From Styela clava (Eukaryota; Chordata; Ascidiacea; Stolidobranchia; Styelidae): a stretch of 64,000 nucleotides of DNA. Made by a program: the position numbers and the translations under genes. The notes under the pieces are model-generated. The model was not told the origin of the DNA, searched no databases, and saw only the letters and a list, made by a program, of their open reading frames with translations. The stretch is taken from contig NC_135254.1 of assembly GCF_964204865.1 (NCBI RefSeq), positions 11,351,001 through 11,415,000 of the forward strand, read 5' to 3'. Shown in pieces: positions 1 through 11,746 of the stretch. The stretch's first letter is position 1; every line of letters starts with the position of its first letter.

Positions 1-1125
1 AACAAGATATAAGATTTTCAACTAAATGGGTGAACAAATTTGTCGCAACAGTTAAGAAATGTCTCATCCATCACACCACTTATAAATTACAGTCAGACGT
101 TTGGTTCAGCCCAGAAGGTAACTTTGTTGGAGTTCTATATGTAAAAGATAAGTCTGTTGAAGAAATCTGGCGCAAAAAACTCGAGACCAAGAGATACGAG
201 CCGCCTAGACTGGTCACAAATCCGATATCCGTGAAAGGAAGAGATTTGATTCGAATGGAGTTGTTGTCCCGCAGAGCAATGTAGTTAAATTTGATAAATT
301 TTCTTCAGATATTTTCAGTGTGAAAGAAAACATAGCCAAAAATGAGCATAGCTACTTTACTAACTTCTGCCTCCGTACACTTCCTGTTGGTGACGAACGA
401 TTTACTCTGAGAAACAAGTTGTCGTTGAGGTGGATTGGAGTGAAACATGGGCAGCCACACCAGGTGAGATTCAAAAATATATATAAATGTGAAAACCGCG
501 CCCTATGAAAATTCGAAACTAAATGATACGTATAAATATTCTCTCATTTATTATTTAGCATCGAAGTTACGTAATTATTTTTTTTTATTTAGGAAGATCT
601 ATCGAAGACGTTTTTCGATACGAAATCGTTCCTTCCTTTACTGAAGTCGATACTTGGCGTAGATTTGCAGATTCCAGTAGCGCTCTCAATTTGACAAATC
701 GTGAGATCAACCATAATATTGACTACGACGCGCCTTGGAAAGAACAAAAGTTGAAAAGTCTTCTGCTATGGCAGGAAAAGAACAGAGGATCGGGAAAAAG
801 AAAAGGCGATCAATCAGGTGTAGTAAATGTTCCGTTGTTGAGTCTTATTACCATATTCTTGAGTTCCGCGAACTAGATTGTTTCGTAAAGCGTCCTAAAC
901 GACTTCAGACCTAACTCTAATGCACGCGTTCAATTTATCAATTCGCATTTTGTTCTGATAAACTCATTTTGAGACTCGCAACTTATTCTTGACAACTCTT
1001 GCGTTTAAAATACCAGACTGAGTTGCAGCTAACAGCGCTGTGAAGTCGGGGAAAATTTACAATCGACTCCGGATTCAGATTATGAAAATTCTGACTCCGA
1101 ATTGGCTTCCGCCACTCCAGGTTGA
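1..1125 (+). CDS. 3' part of a death-domain protein gene, frame-disrupted
   Basis: Three exons are visible: 1-463 (open at the window edge), 593-822 and 1036-1125 (TGA at 1123-1125). Introns: CAG|gtgaga to tttag at 464-592, and gta|gtaaat to taacag at 823-1035; the second is my best phase-consistent choice. Exon 593-822 encodes a death-domain-like helix set: DTWRRFADSSSALNL, then TNREIN, then KEQKLKSLLLWQEKN, that is the W..FA..L.L...EI.....EQ...LL.W pattern of adaptor death domains. The last exon is short and acidic (TPDSDYENSDSE). The first exon reads well in three successive frames: up to about 260-285 in one, about 260-420 in a second (FCLRTLPVGDERFTLRNK), and about 415-463 in the third (VVVEVDWSETW), which alone joins exon 2 in phase. 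Two 1-2 nt indels are implied. The region before the death domain may be ZU5/UPA-like, as in UNC5 or PIDD, but I cannot name the gene. Pseudogene, assembly indels or misread exon structure remain open. Confidence 0.5.
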
Positions 1126-2695
1126 TGGAGATTTTCCTAGTCTGATATAAAAAATGATCGCGTTTTTTTTTTATTTTGAAGTTTCTGTAAAGAAATATTT
1201 TGTCTTAGGCTATCGTAATTAAAGTAGGAAAATTTGGTACTCCCACCAAAGAATGTGAACCAAGATGACAGACACCGGAACGTAGTATGTGTACCAGGTC
1301 AGGGTTAGGCCATAATTTCAGATACAAATACTACGGGAGTCACTTGGCTAGTCCCCGAACTCGTAATAGAACTAAATAAAGGAATAAGAAAAATAAAGTA
1401 ATAAATAAGGAAAATTGGAATATAATTATGGCCTAACCCTAGGCTGGTACACATAATTCGGAAGTACCGAAAATTTGACTGCGCCTCCCAGTCCCAGGTG
1501 ATAAAAAATACTGCTCCGGCCCCAATGAAACATGCTATTTTCGACTATGGTACACCTGTAACTACAGTTCAAATTTTACTTCAAATAACTATACTGTTTC
1601 GCAGCGAAGGCTTTGTCAAATAAAAATATTCTTATTTGTCCTCAGATGAGCAGCTCATCGAATCAATACGAAGGCTGACAATTCTACATCGCGAAGGCTG
1701 AACAGTTTATCAGTTAAAATTCTAATGCATACGTCCGTTTCATATTTGACCCAGTGTGTTCTTTTTGTGTGTATATTCTTCAACTTGTTTACTATCATAC
1801 TTTAATGTGAGCGTGCTGGATTTACTGTATCTATATCACAATATAGTAAATTTCTCGTACTTTGTGATAGTACAGGTTTGGCGGAACTCGGAGTTAGCAG
1901 CACGCAGCCTTATTTAAGCAAATTAAACATGACATGTTCATCTCGCATGAGTATGACAGTGCGACGTTGTTAGAGACACCGTATGAAGAATATAACAATA
2001 TAACGCACACATTTACAGCAAGATATGAATTTTGAACTAGCTTCCAAATAGGTATGATTACAAATTTCTCAATATTACAGGCTATATAACACAAGTACAT
2101 TCCCGAAACCGATAATGGATATTTCCAGTCGGGTATTATAATCGCCACTGAAAAACCTACTGCAGAGACACCTTTGCATAGTACTATTGCCTCAGTCGGT
2201 CTGCAAAATGATATATCTTTCAAATTGAATATTCTTACAAACAGCAAATAAATCCCTACACATCTATTTTCCACCCACCTCGACCACACGATAGCAGCTC
2301 GAATAATATACAATGTTTTATAGGCACAAAGTAAAATGTGCTCCCCATACGTACGCCCTTCTCACACCCAAGGCTGTGGCATAGGAAAAAGACACTTAGC
2401 GTCAGTTGAGACTTCGGGTCGTAAATAATTGCGACTAACTCTAAGAAAATCAAATTTCGACATGAGAAGTCGTCAGGCATTATTTAATGGACTGTCAAGG
2501 GCGGTTGTTAAAATTATTTCTTTTCGAATAGAAAGAACTAACCGACAAGAACCGGGGCCTGTGCTCCAAAAATAACTTCCATCTATGAACTTCTTTAAAC
2601 CAATAGGAAATTAAGAATGACGTACCACTTAAAATTCTTATAAAAATATATTCTATTTCAAAAATGTAAAAAAAAAAGTTCCTAAGATTGCAACA
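1126..2695. other. Intergenic, between convergent genes
   Basis: The stretch between the death-domain gene and the SCAI stop codon holds one palindromic repeat (1236-1468, listed separately) and otherwise AT-rich sequence. Open frames at 1894-2313 and 2256-2480 on the minus strand have no recognisable domain and no partner exons. The right part is probably the SCAI 3' UTR, though I see no clean AATAAA on the minus strand. Confidence 0.5.
1236..1468. mobile_element. Palindromic MITE-like element, copy 1
   Basis: Starts GGTACTCCC and ends AAGTACC. Inside are inverted arms: CACCGGAACGTAGTATGTG-TACCAGG near 1273 and the complementary GGCTGGTACACATAATTCGG near 1442. A related copy sits at 5231-5406, sharing the arms and the internal CTCGTAATAGAACTAAA segment, and a shorter relative is at 15036-15136. 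No coding capacity. The arms include TTAGGGTTAGG-type sequence, which should not be mistaken for telomeric DNA. Confidence 0.7.
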
Positions 2696-5600
2696 TCAAC
2701 GACCATCGGCATCCAAAAATAACGTCCGGACACCAAGAACATCTGCCATATCTACAATTGCCTTATTTATTGCAGGATTTCCAACAAAATCTTCTGTGGG
2801 TAATTCAGGATGGGATGAAGGATAATAGGAATCATCCTGTAGTAAATAAGACAAGATAAAATTGGTATTTAAATAAGTTTCATCAAAAAAACTAATACTT
2901 TGTGTAGTAAATGATATACGTATACACATTAGCAAGTTTCATTATTAGCTAGTTTCGGGTTCTTGAACTGGCAGAAAACACCCAATAATTTTAGTAGTTT
3001 TAACGCCAATTACCAGACTGCCTTTTACCCTTCAAATGGTTATTCTATTAGAGGCAGTTGAATTATTAAATATGGAAAGTTGAAGTAAATCATAAAACCT
3101 ATGGAATTTGCAGGGTTAATAACATTTTGTGATGACAAATTACACAGGCAGTATTTTTATTATAAAGAATTCATGACAACGGAAAACCTACAGAACAATT
3201 TCTACATGATTTGAACTTTATCAAGGGTTTTGCCAGTTTTCCCGATTTTCCCAAAATTTTGTGTGTTTATTGTTTTGTGAATGTTTCAGGGAATTCGAAA
3301 TATTTCGGGGAAATCAAAATAAAGTTATACTCATGCTTATTCATGCCTTTCACACCCTGCCTACAAAGGAAAACCATGTTATTTATTTATTAAATTCATG
3401 AAACTACAATATGAACCAAATGCATCGAATAAAAGAAAAACATAACAGGAGTGGAACATTTTCTCACCTTGAAAGCTCTATGAAGTCGTAAGACACAGAA
3501 ACAAAATACAAATCGCAGTAGAATCAACCTGAGAAAATCATCACCAAATATTTGAAGATAACCATGATCTGGTAAAATAAAAAAAAATATTTTTAAAAAA
3601 CGCTTATTTGCGCCTTCCAGTCTGCGTTAACCCACTGAGCCATCACACCCAAAATGAATCCATATCTTACCCAATATCCTGGACCTTAAATATGCCCTTT
3701 GTGACTCATCAAGAGCTTTATGAACAACTTGTGAACATGTTTCATAAACTCTGTCAGATGTCTGATTGACACCACATACTTGCATGAATGCAAATACCGG
3801 TGAATATAGGAATAATGTGAGGAGACGTCCATTTTCAAAATTATCTGAAAAAATGAAAGTAATATGTCACATTTGTTGAAGATCTGATATAGAAGAAGAT
3901 AAAAATTCGCAATTCATCCAATCAAATATTGAATTATCTAACCAGTTAAAAACGGATATGGACTTGTCAAAATATGTATTTTACCATGTACTAAACTTAT
4001 GTTCATTTTTACATTGAAATCAATAGATAGTTGCTATCTAGCTTCTGTGAGAACTATCGATAGCGACTGGAATGCAAAAATCAACGACACAAGATCATGT
4101 CAATTTAACAATCTGAATATCAAATTCATTTTTTTTTCTCATATAGACTCCATTAAACAAGAAAAATTAAATCTACGTAAAAATGGTTTCAGATGTCAGA
4201 TATGAGTAATTTTCCTAAAATATTGAACCTAAGAGAATCAAGTGCTTATTTAACTTCTGAGTCTGATCGCATTCAATATTTCAATGCCATAGCCACCTTT
4301 CATCGCAGCAGGAAGTTCTTCTGGACTCATCAAACAAATGAAAGGTTGTCCAAAATAATTCGGCATTTCAGCGAATGATCGTGAATTGTCGCTGTCTATT
4401 ATAATTAGCAATGGTTTTCTTGTAAAAGGAATCAAATCACCAGGATGTATACTAAAAATAATGAAGTCTTTAGTTCATTTAGGAACATGATAATATGAAA
4501 ATTGACACAAATTAAATTAAACATGCAGCAAAGTGAAGATAAAAGTGACTTATGATTTTCAAAAAGTAAATAACGACCTTCTTGGTCATATTTTGAGACT
4601 ACTATCGCTGGAAATGACAATAATCATATCATGAAACTGTTCTCAATTATCGATAATTCTTAAATTCAAGACTCATATAACATTGTATATATTACATTAT
4701 AATACTTAATTTGTTTTGTAGATCGCTTCAAGGCATTCATAATTGTTATATTCAAGAAATTTTCTAATAAAACGTGAGGGTCTAGTCTGTCCGCTTGTTC
4801 GTCACAAGTGCATATTATATGAAGGTTCAGGTAAATATGATATAAATTTTTTTCCACATACTACTGTAAATCAAGGACACAAAAATGGCATAAAACTACT
4901 TTAACAGACCAGTGCATATTCTTTATCAATGTTGAAGTCTTTTTCGGTGATGGTTTTGTTAAGACATTGCCTTCATCTTTTCTATCATTCGTTATCACTC
5001 CTCCATACTCGTACCCACCTTAAATGATAAAAATGTCAAGCCTTAAAAAAATTATTATCGAGATACAGTTTACTAAATAAAGGATAACAACTTTAAACTT
5101 GAAAACAATAGTCGCAGAATGTCATCACATGTATTTAACTCCAAACAAGGTTCTGCACAAGCATCCAATGATATGTATGGAGCTACTGTATCCCTCAAGA
5201 ACCGGAACTTTTTCAGTTCATAATTGATTACACCGGAACGTAGTATGTGTACCAGGTTAGGGTTAGGTCATAGCTAGTCTCCGAACTCGTAATAGAACTA
5301 AAATAGGAAAAATTGGAATAAAATTATGGTCTACCTCTACGCCTAACCTGGTACACATACTACGTTCAGGTGTCCGCCATCTTGGTTCGCATACTACAGG
5401 AGTACCAGCTTAAGACAGTTTTTCAAAAAATAAAAGACAAAAATGCAACATCATACCAGGGTCTTGTGGTCGATTCGGTTTAGTGCCATGAGCCGAAATA
5501 TACAAAAGCAGTGCTTGACCAGGTGGTAGCTCCTGAGAAAAGAAATATGTAAAAATGATATTCTGAACAAGTGCAAGAAAATTCAATAAAAATTCGGATA

Positions 5601-8600
5601 TAGAAATAAAATAAAAATTTTAAAAACTTAATCAAAAATTAGATAAAACCTTCTTGGTAGAGCGAAATCCTAATTAAAAATTCCAAGGGCTCAAAGAACC
5701 CTCGTGCAAATGCTTATATGTATATTTGATAACATGATAGTATGTGTTATTTAAATATATGCTAATTAAAATTTTTTGAGTGGAACACCTGAACTATATT
5801 ATATTTGACTACGGTATATTTAAACAATATATGCATAATAATATAGACTTTCAGAATTGAACAGAAACTTGCGCAGCCTATGGAGTGTACTTGTGGAACC
5901 CAAGGGAAATCAAGAACTCTGTTAAAAACCACTGATATCCCTAGTACCCTTACCTTTACAGCAGTAGATACAAACGTAAAAAGTTGATAAAATGTTGGTC
6001 GATACAAAAGATATTTGTGAGGATTGTCTCGTTTTAGTTGAGTTTTGCCATTTTCCTGATAAAAAAGTTCAAATTAATAATTCAATTTTTAATAGAGGTC
6101 ACTGTGCATCTATTTGCCACTTACATTAGTTTGCCACTTACATTAGTTGGGATGGTTTTATCATTTTTTTGAGAATCTTTAGGCGAAACTGGTTTTCTTT
6201 CAAGAACCTGACAAAAAGGATGAGGGGTTAGGCTAGGCAAAAGTGCAATATTGAAGTAAAATATCTTATTTTAGAACACATAACGTCACTTTCTCTTGCT
6301 GAAATAAATTTATTCGTTAAGTACTGTATTTCACAGACAATAAGGTGCTGTTTAAATCCTTTTTTTTCACAATTATCAATCATGTGCTTATAAGCCAGTG
6401 CGCCTAATTTATGCATCAGGTAGCTTTATGCTTTATTACCTACATTCAAAACTGGTATCGGTACTTTTGTTTTATAAACAAATTGCCATTTTACATTTTC
6501 TTCACATAAAATACAAAAACTATAAATTTTTTTCAATAATAAATGATCTTTTTTAATGATGTTTAATGATCTTTTCACGGTAACTCGGTACCCCATAAAA
6601 ATTAAAAACTGTTGCATCTTATAGCCTTTTGTATGGAGAAAACCCCGATGTAATTGACGATGCGCCTTATGGTTGGTGAAATATGTTGATACAGTAAACA
6701 AATTCATTTACAGAACTTGCAAACTCTCAGCAGACATATTTATTAAGTAATTCACGAAGGAAATAATTTTAGAAACAAAAAACAGAGGCTCCTACCTGTA
6801 TCATTCTGAACATATCAATCGTTAACTCAGAGAATTTAAGTTGTGAAGGTGAGTTTCCTACAATGATGGCATCACCAAGAGTAACATGGGCTTGTACACC
6901 TGGCAATTGCAAACAAGTTGTATTACTCAAGGGCATAAAGACAAAATTCTATTTTGTCATCCAGTACATGAGTAACGAACAATAAAGCTTGACAGAAAGA
7001 CTCAACAGTGTATGTAATTATTTTTAAATCAACTAAGTGACACAGCGGAGAGTACTAGGATATTGAACTGCAGGTCCATACACAAGAAACAAATCCCATA
7101 TAGCCCAATAAAATTAAAAGCCTAAAAAAAGTAAAAGCCTTCTAGCGAAAAATACAACGGTTAACCAGTGAAAATTTCGAAGCAATAGGTCCAGTAGCTA
7201 AAGAGAAAAGTGATTTTACCATAACAATAGGAAATTTTTTTAACAAAAAAACACATTCAGTAAATGGACCAGAACTTTGTGGAGTGGAAGAAAAGACTGA
7301 ATTTCGTACCTTTCTCTGGTGGAGGTAATATTCCAGAACAAAGTCTCATGCTTAAATCACATTTTTGATAAGTTTCAGCTTTCAAAACTTCAACTGGTTC
7401 TGCCTGAAATACAAAGTTGACAGTAAAATTTCAACCAGATTTATAGAGTTGCAAGTTGCAACATGGGATTTTATCAGCAGTTCATAAGTCATTGCTATCA
7501 AATAGGGTTTTGCATACTTCCCATTGAAGTATGTCAATAGAGTATTAAAGATTTTATTAACTTATATTAAGATAGGATTTACATATTTAACCCGATGAAG
7601 AGGAAAGCCGATAAGGCAGTTTAATCATGATCATGTGCCTAACCACTGCTTCTCGTCTGGTTACCAGTCCATGTCAGGTATGAGTAGGGTTACCATATTT
7701 TTGTGACTTCAAATCAGGACGCCTCAAAAGATAAATTTCATGCGCATATTCTCTGTCCAAATATCGGGTTCAGTTCGAAAAATAGGAAGGAATTGACGTT
7801 AACGATACCGGTACAAATAATTTGAATTTAGACTAATTAGTATTAGTATGGGAATCAGCGGGAAACGAACGGATTCACCTTCAGTAAGTAGGCTAGCGCT
7901 GCGCTACACAGAAACAACAGTAACGAGAACATGTTTGTGTATTATGCTGGAAAAGCGGGACTTTTGGCTGACTTATCGGGACACCGGGACAAAACGCTGA
8001 AAAGCGGGACGTATGGTAAGCCTAGGTATGAGACTAGTTAGCCAGTTATTTGTTTCAGATGAACAGAGGAAAAAAACGGGGTGGAGGAAAAATAAATAAA
8101 TAAATCACCGAAATATCCTACATCAAGAAAAGCTTTTATTTCTGAAACTACTTGTGTCCATTCCTGTCCATTGTTTTCAAGATGCTGCTTCTGTTCTTCA
8201 ACTTGTTTAGAAAAATCCTGAATCATTTGAAGTAATATTAAGAGGCTTTTTCTTTGCGAAACACTACAACATAATTCTATATTGAACATGATGCTTAAAT
8301 GTGTTGTTTATCTGCAATGCAGTAACTGATACAACTAGATAGCAATCAGAGACGCCGACTTATTGATCTAGCGGTATGTATCCTTCGCTCTGATTCAATA
8401 GCGACATCGCGTGTTCCATCACTAATCAATTAATAATAACTCGCGACGAACGACAACTCTTTAGCATGTTCTTAGCCTTGATTAGCATTAGAACTAACCA
8501 TCACTTAACCAGTGTTCTTCAAACTTTTTTCATCGCGATCTACTTGGCATGGCCAATTTTTTCTTCACGACCCCAAAAATTTTTAATGAAACAAATATTA

Positions 8601-10307
8601 TTGCATATTCTCGCACAAACTATCGAATCTTGTTTCTATTTCGGTAATGTTGGGTCGCAGTTCCAAATAGTTCGAATTTGATTGATATTTTGTTTTAACA
8701 TAAGTTGGTGTCGAAAAAGATTTCTCACATGGCTAGTTCTGACAATGCGACTCCCATTGGACCCTTTTGCGACCGGGGTGGGGACCCGCAGTTTGAAGAG
8801 CCCTGTTATATATACAATATCATTGACCACAAAGGAAGCTATACCAATAAGGTATATAGATCATCAAAAATAAAACATATCTATTATTCTCAATCCTCCC
8901 ATACATGGTTTCATGTAAACTTTTTATCAACAAAACCAAGTTCAAAAATATCAAATATTGGAAATGTTTTTGGCCATATGTTTATGAAAAAAGCATAATT
9001 TTTTTTCATGCGATAAATAAACATCATACCACTACAGAACTTACCATTACAAGATTATAAACATCCTGCTTGTAATCAAGTAATAAACAAACAACAATGA
9101 ATCTGGCATAATATCGATGCTTCTTCAACAACAGATCAGAACAACTGAAACAAAATGACATTAACTTAATTAAGAATGCAAGTTAATAAACCCCCAAATC
9201 ACACGAACAAACGAAGATACCTTTCTTCCTTGTGTGCATTTTTGTAATAATTCCTTGTTCTTATTGCAGAGTAAAAATGGTAGGCTTCATTTAGATAATT
9301 CGCTTCACTCGTTCGTAGGCTGAAATACCACTTCAATAAGTTTTTTGTAAAACTATGATTTTTTGGCGACTACATTAAAGGAAATTATTTTTAAATAGCA
9401 CTTACTAGTAATGATAATATAATTGCCCAATCTTTGATGCAATTTCACCTATTTGCCATCGTTTCAATCCATATACACTGTCTAAAACCAGTCTGAAAAT
9501 AAGTAAAAAACATTATGTAATGTTGCACATATCATCTTATAAAAAGTGTGTAACTGAACAGTCTGTAATATTATAACGATTTTTCACACGTTTGGTCTGG
9601 AAAGACACTAATACAAAAAGAGCTACGGAGTTTTCAGAACACCCCCCGCCCAGAAATCTTCTGCATAGTCTATGTAGTTTAGGTCACCCTGGTTGAGACA
9701 GCAAGAATAAGGATTCAAAATTAGCATAGAATGAATTAATATAAACCTGTTTTCTTGTTGAAATTTCCACAACTTTGTATATGTCTCAAAAGTTCTGGCA
9801 AAATATGGTTGCCATTGTCTTTGCCCATATTGAGGTAGATCTCTGAAATGCAAGAACAAAATATTACCAACAAATACATACCATATCCTTTAATTATCTG
9901 GTCAAGTGTGACAAGATCAATCAATCAGGATATTGGGGTTATGGATTCTAAATGTGTACGATTCTACCCTTACGTTTCAACTGCAGTTTCGGAAAGACGA
10001 ATTGTCAAGTAGTATTCTAAATAATCGTTCATATATATTATCCTTACAAGTGTTCAAACCACAAAATTTTCAATCTGGAAAAACTGTCACAAAGGATTTT
10101 GCAGAAAATCCTGATTTTTGTATTTGATATGCTTGAAAATGTTTATTGAAAATGTTGAATTTCAATTACCGGAGTCCATTGAAAAGATTTTTAGAAGCTT
10201 CCAATAAATCACCAAATTCCTGAACTACTTTTCGTTCCTCAGCTGTGGGAGTCGGAGGCACAGTTTCCATCATTATGTCAAGACCACAATACCAAAAGAA
10301 CTCAAAT
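2696..10307 (-). CDS. SCAI: SCAI, suppressor of cancer cell invasion orthologue, 16 exons
   Basis: SCAI is a nuclear cofactor that binds MRTF/SRF complexes and represses their transcription; in vertebrates it also acts in double-strand-break repair. Coding exons in transcript order: 10273-10170, 9842-9747, 9492-9406, 9319-9221, 9144-9045, 8217-8122, 7403-7310, 6899-6796, 6207-6142, 6055-5954, 5532-5457, 5018-4910, 4451-4297, 3844-3671, 3568-3468, 2836-2696. They sum to 1704 nt (567 aa plus stop) with every junction in phase, against about 606 aa in human. Conserved blocks: FNGLRDLPQYGQRQWQPYFA near the N-terminus, KRWQIGEIASKIGQLYYHYY, KHRYYARFIVVCLLL, NPHKYLLYRPTF, MHCIHPGDLIPFTRKPLLII, FGQPFICLMSPEELP and FGDDFLRLILLRFVF. 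The start is ATGATG at 10273; the sequence upstream in the exon has a stop in frame, and the first exon begins after an acceptor (ttttataacag) at 10308, so an upstream non-coding exon or a trans-spliced leader is likely. Introns carry several repeats. Confidence 0.96.
3190..3330 (+). repeat. Dispersed repeat, copy in last SCAI intron
   Basis: The stretch containing TTTGCCAGTTTTCCCGA, TTTTGTGTGTTTATTGTTT and GGGGAAATCAAAATAAAG is matched, with substitutions, at about 32563-32670 (TTTTGTCAGTTTCCCCGAA, CTGTGTGTACATTGTTTG, GGGAAAATCAAAATATAA). Same orientation. No coding potential and no clear termini. Confidence 0.5.
5231..5406. mobile_element. Palindromic MITE-like element, copy 2
   Basis: Lies in a SCAI intron (5019-5456). 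It opens with CACCGGAACGTAGTATGTG and ends with the complementary CACATACTACGTTCAGGTGT followed by CCGCCATCTTGG and a terminal AGTACC. It matches copy 1 at 1236-1468 but lacks that copy's left terminus. Non-coding. Confidence 0.7.
6113..6146 (-). repeat. 17-bp tandem duplication covering a SCAI splice donor
   Basis: TTTGCCACTTACATTAG occurs at 6113-6129 and again at 6130-6146. Read on the minus strand, each unit carries the same ACTAAT|GTAAGTGG donor. The exon-proximal donor puts the exon edge at 6142 and keeps the SCAI frame. The distal donor (exon edge at 6125) would add 17 nt and lead to a stop in the next exon. Confidence 0.9.
7555..8080 (+). repeat. SINE-like repeat, interrupted by a hAT MITE
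   Basis: The sequence GATAGGATTTACATATTTAA, then GCCGATAAGGCAGTTTAATC and TCTCGTCTGGTTACCAGTCC, resumes after the MITE as ACTAGTTAGCCAGTTATTTG. The same order of blocks appears at 31355-31760 and, degenerate, at 25528-25800 and 29045-29345 (reverse). This is one dispersed family, with the tRNA-like end lost here. It lies in a SCAI intron. Confidence 0.65.
7685..8024. mobile_element. hAT-type MITE with 8-bp target duplication
   Basis: Ends are TAGGGTTACCATA on the left and TATGGTAAGCCTA on the right, inverted repeats with one mismatch over 13 bp. The element is flanked by a perfect 8-bp direct repeat GGTATGAG (7677-7684 and 8025-8032). An 8-bp duplication and CCATA-type termini are hallmarks of the hAT superfamily. 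At 340 bp with no long ORF it is non-autonomous. It inserted into the older SINE-like repeat in the intron between SCAI exons 6 and 7. Confidence 0.85.
8301..8460 (-). repeat. Dispersed repeat, related to 12117-12430
   Basis: Read on the minus strand it runs CGCGAGTTATTATTAATTGA, TTAGTGATGGAACACG and then AATAAGTCGGCGTCTCTGA. The copy at 12117-12430 (+) has GCGAGTTATTAATTAATTAG, TGATGGGACACAAGG and ATAAGTCTTCGGTCTCTGA in the same order. It is a moderately diverged interspersed repeat of unknown class, in a SCAI intron. Confidence 0.6.
8510..8805. mobile_element. hAT-like MITE remnant in SCAI intron
   Basis: The left end CAGTGTTCTTCAAACTTTTT and the right end AGTTTGAAGAGCCCTG form an imperfect inverted repeat of the CAGNGNTCTTCAAACT type common in hAT elements. 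I see no matching 8-bp flanks, so it is old. Short open frames inside it on both strands are not genes. Confidence 0.65.
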
Positions 10308-10425
10308 CTGTTATAAAAAGAAATTGGACCCATTTAAATCTTGAACCAAAATCTGACAAAGTTATATTCCCAGATCCACACTAAACAAAATCAACGTATC
10401 GTTAGCCTATCATGATTGAAAAAAG

Positions 10426-10591
10426 GATGCCACTTTGGTATGCGATTTCGAATCATAAAACTACTTAATCTCATAAAGAAATTCGCATAGAATTCAGTTT
10501 CTAATCCCAAGTCTGTCATCACTGGGTTAGGGTTAGGATAATTCAAAAATCTCTAAGATCAGACATTGGGATTACATACCAAAGTGGCATC
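10426..10591. mobile_element. MITE with perfect 17-bp terminal inverted repeats
   Basis: The left end GATGCCACTTTGGTATG (10426-10442) and the right end CATACCAAAGTGGCATC (10575-10591) are exact reverse complements. The 166-bp element is non-coding. A diverged relative with GGTGGCACTTTGGTATGCGA at one end and TCGCATACCAAAATACACC at the other lies at 38326-38414. It sits just upstream of the first SCAI coding exon. Confidence 0.8.
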
Positions 10592-11344
10592 AAAAAAAGG
10601 TACCAACAACATACAGACATAATGCCGACTTTAGCAGACTGAAATAATGAAGCTAATAGCAGCAAATTAACATCACAAGAAATATAATGCACAGATCAAG
10701 AATAATATTATTCAAATTCAACTTGTGTTAAAATTCGCTCTGGTTCGTAGACATTGATATAACAGTAATCACATTCGAGCAATGCTAAAAGAAATTGTCC
10801 CAGGTTGAATAAAACTTGGAGACCAAAAATTGCAACACCTGTCTGCCTTTACATACAGGCAGGCAGATGTTGTAAAAGAAACCAAAACGAATGAAAAATA
10901 ATTCAAATATTATGCAAGACAAACATGTAAAATCATATGCATCACTCCCAATATTGGGATCTCAAGATGATGTACATAATAACAGAAATATAATCGAAAT
11001 TGAGTATTACCTAATATTTTAAGATTTGGTAGACTATCATTCCAAACTTCAAAAATTGAAATTTACACATTTTCTGGATCATTATAAAATAATCATGCCA
11101 AAATGGACATAAGTATAGATATTAATATCATCCAGTCACACTAAAAACAATCAATAATTTACCACAAGCCAGAACTACATAATGGAATGATATAATACAT
11201 CAGCTGCCTACCAGAAATGAATAAATCACAGACAGTAAGCATGGATCTGTGGATAGCAGAAGCTTAGATTGAAAGGCGGTGGGAGCAGCTCCAACAAAAT
11301 CTAAAAGACTTGGGCCAATAACTTTTTTCAACTCTATCCAAGGA

Positions 11345-11746
11345 TTAGTGACGTCCACGGAAGCTGGCAGAATCAAATCCACCACGGCCCCTGAAACCAC
11401 CGCCTCCTCTGCTGAATCCGCCTCTTCCGCGGCCGCGAACTTGAGCTTTCAAAATAGCCGCTTTTCCTCTTCCGGCAGAACCACCGCGTTGTTGCTTCAG
11501 CATCGGAGCATTTTTAAGCATATCAGGCAAAATCATAAACCTAACTTGACTTCCGCGGATGTAAATATTCTGCAACTGTGCTGTTCTACCGTCTCTATAA
11601 GTAACAGTTACATCTGTCATTTGACTATTCATGTTATCCTCAGCTTCTATGAGTTTTCCACGATAAACTTCTCCATTCGCGGTTTCACATGTGATAATAT
11701 GGCCCTCCGCCTCATGAAGTACTTTGATTGGAACTCCAATAGACAT
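11345..11746 (-). CDS. SNRPD3: Small nuclear ribonucleoprotein Sm-D3
   Basis: Sm-D3 is a core subunit of the seven-membered Sm ring on U1, U2, U4 and U5 snRNAs; it works in spliceosome assembly. The 133-aa protein (126 in human) starts [20 protein letters not shown] and carries Sm1 (about residues 5-40, including [20 protein letters not shown]) and Sm2 (about 50-75, including [19 protein letters not shown]). The C-terminal tail from residue 87 is rich in Arg-Gly ([15 protein letters not shown]), the usual substrate for symmetric dimethylation by PRMT5. I chose ATG 11746 because homology begins exactly there; the open frame upstream shows no homology. The gene has no intron. SCAI begins about 1 kb downstream on the same strand. 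Confidence 0.97.
   Translation of the reverse strand: MSIGVPIKVLHEAEGHIITCETANGEVYRGKLIEAEDNMNSQMTDVTVTYRDGRTAQLQNIYIRGSQVRFMILPDMLKNAPMLKQQRGGSAGRGKAAILKAQVRGRGRGGFSRGGGGFRGRGGFDSASFRGRH

Noticed and set aside
1894..2480. Minus-strand open frames of 139 and 74 codons, and a plus-strand frame with YDSATLLETPYEEYNNITHTF near 1945-2037
   Set aside because: Some protein-like composition, but no family match and no phase-consistent junction to the death-domain gene or SCAI.
1273..5360. TTAGGGTTAGG-type sequence in several places
   Set aside because: It is part of MITE arms, not an interstitial telomere tract; there are only one to two units per site.
8466..8998. Several overlapping short ORFs
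   Set aside because: They lie within and beside the hAT-like element at 8510-8805 in a SCAI intron.
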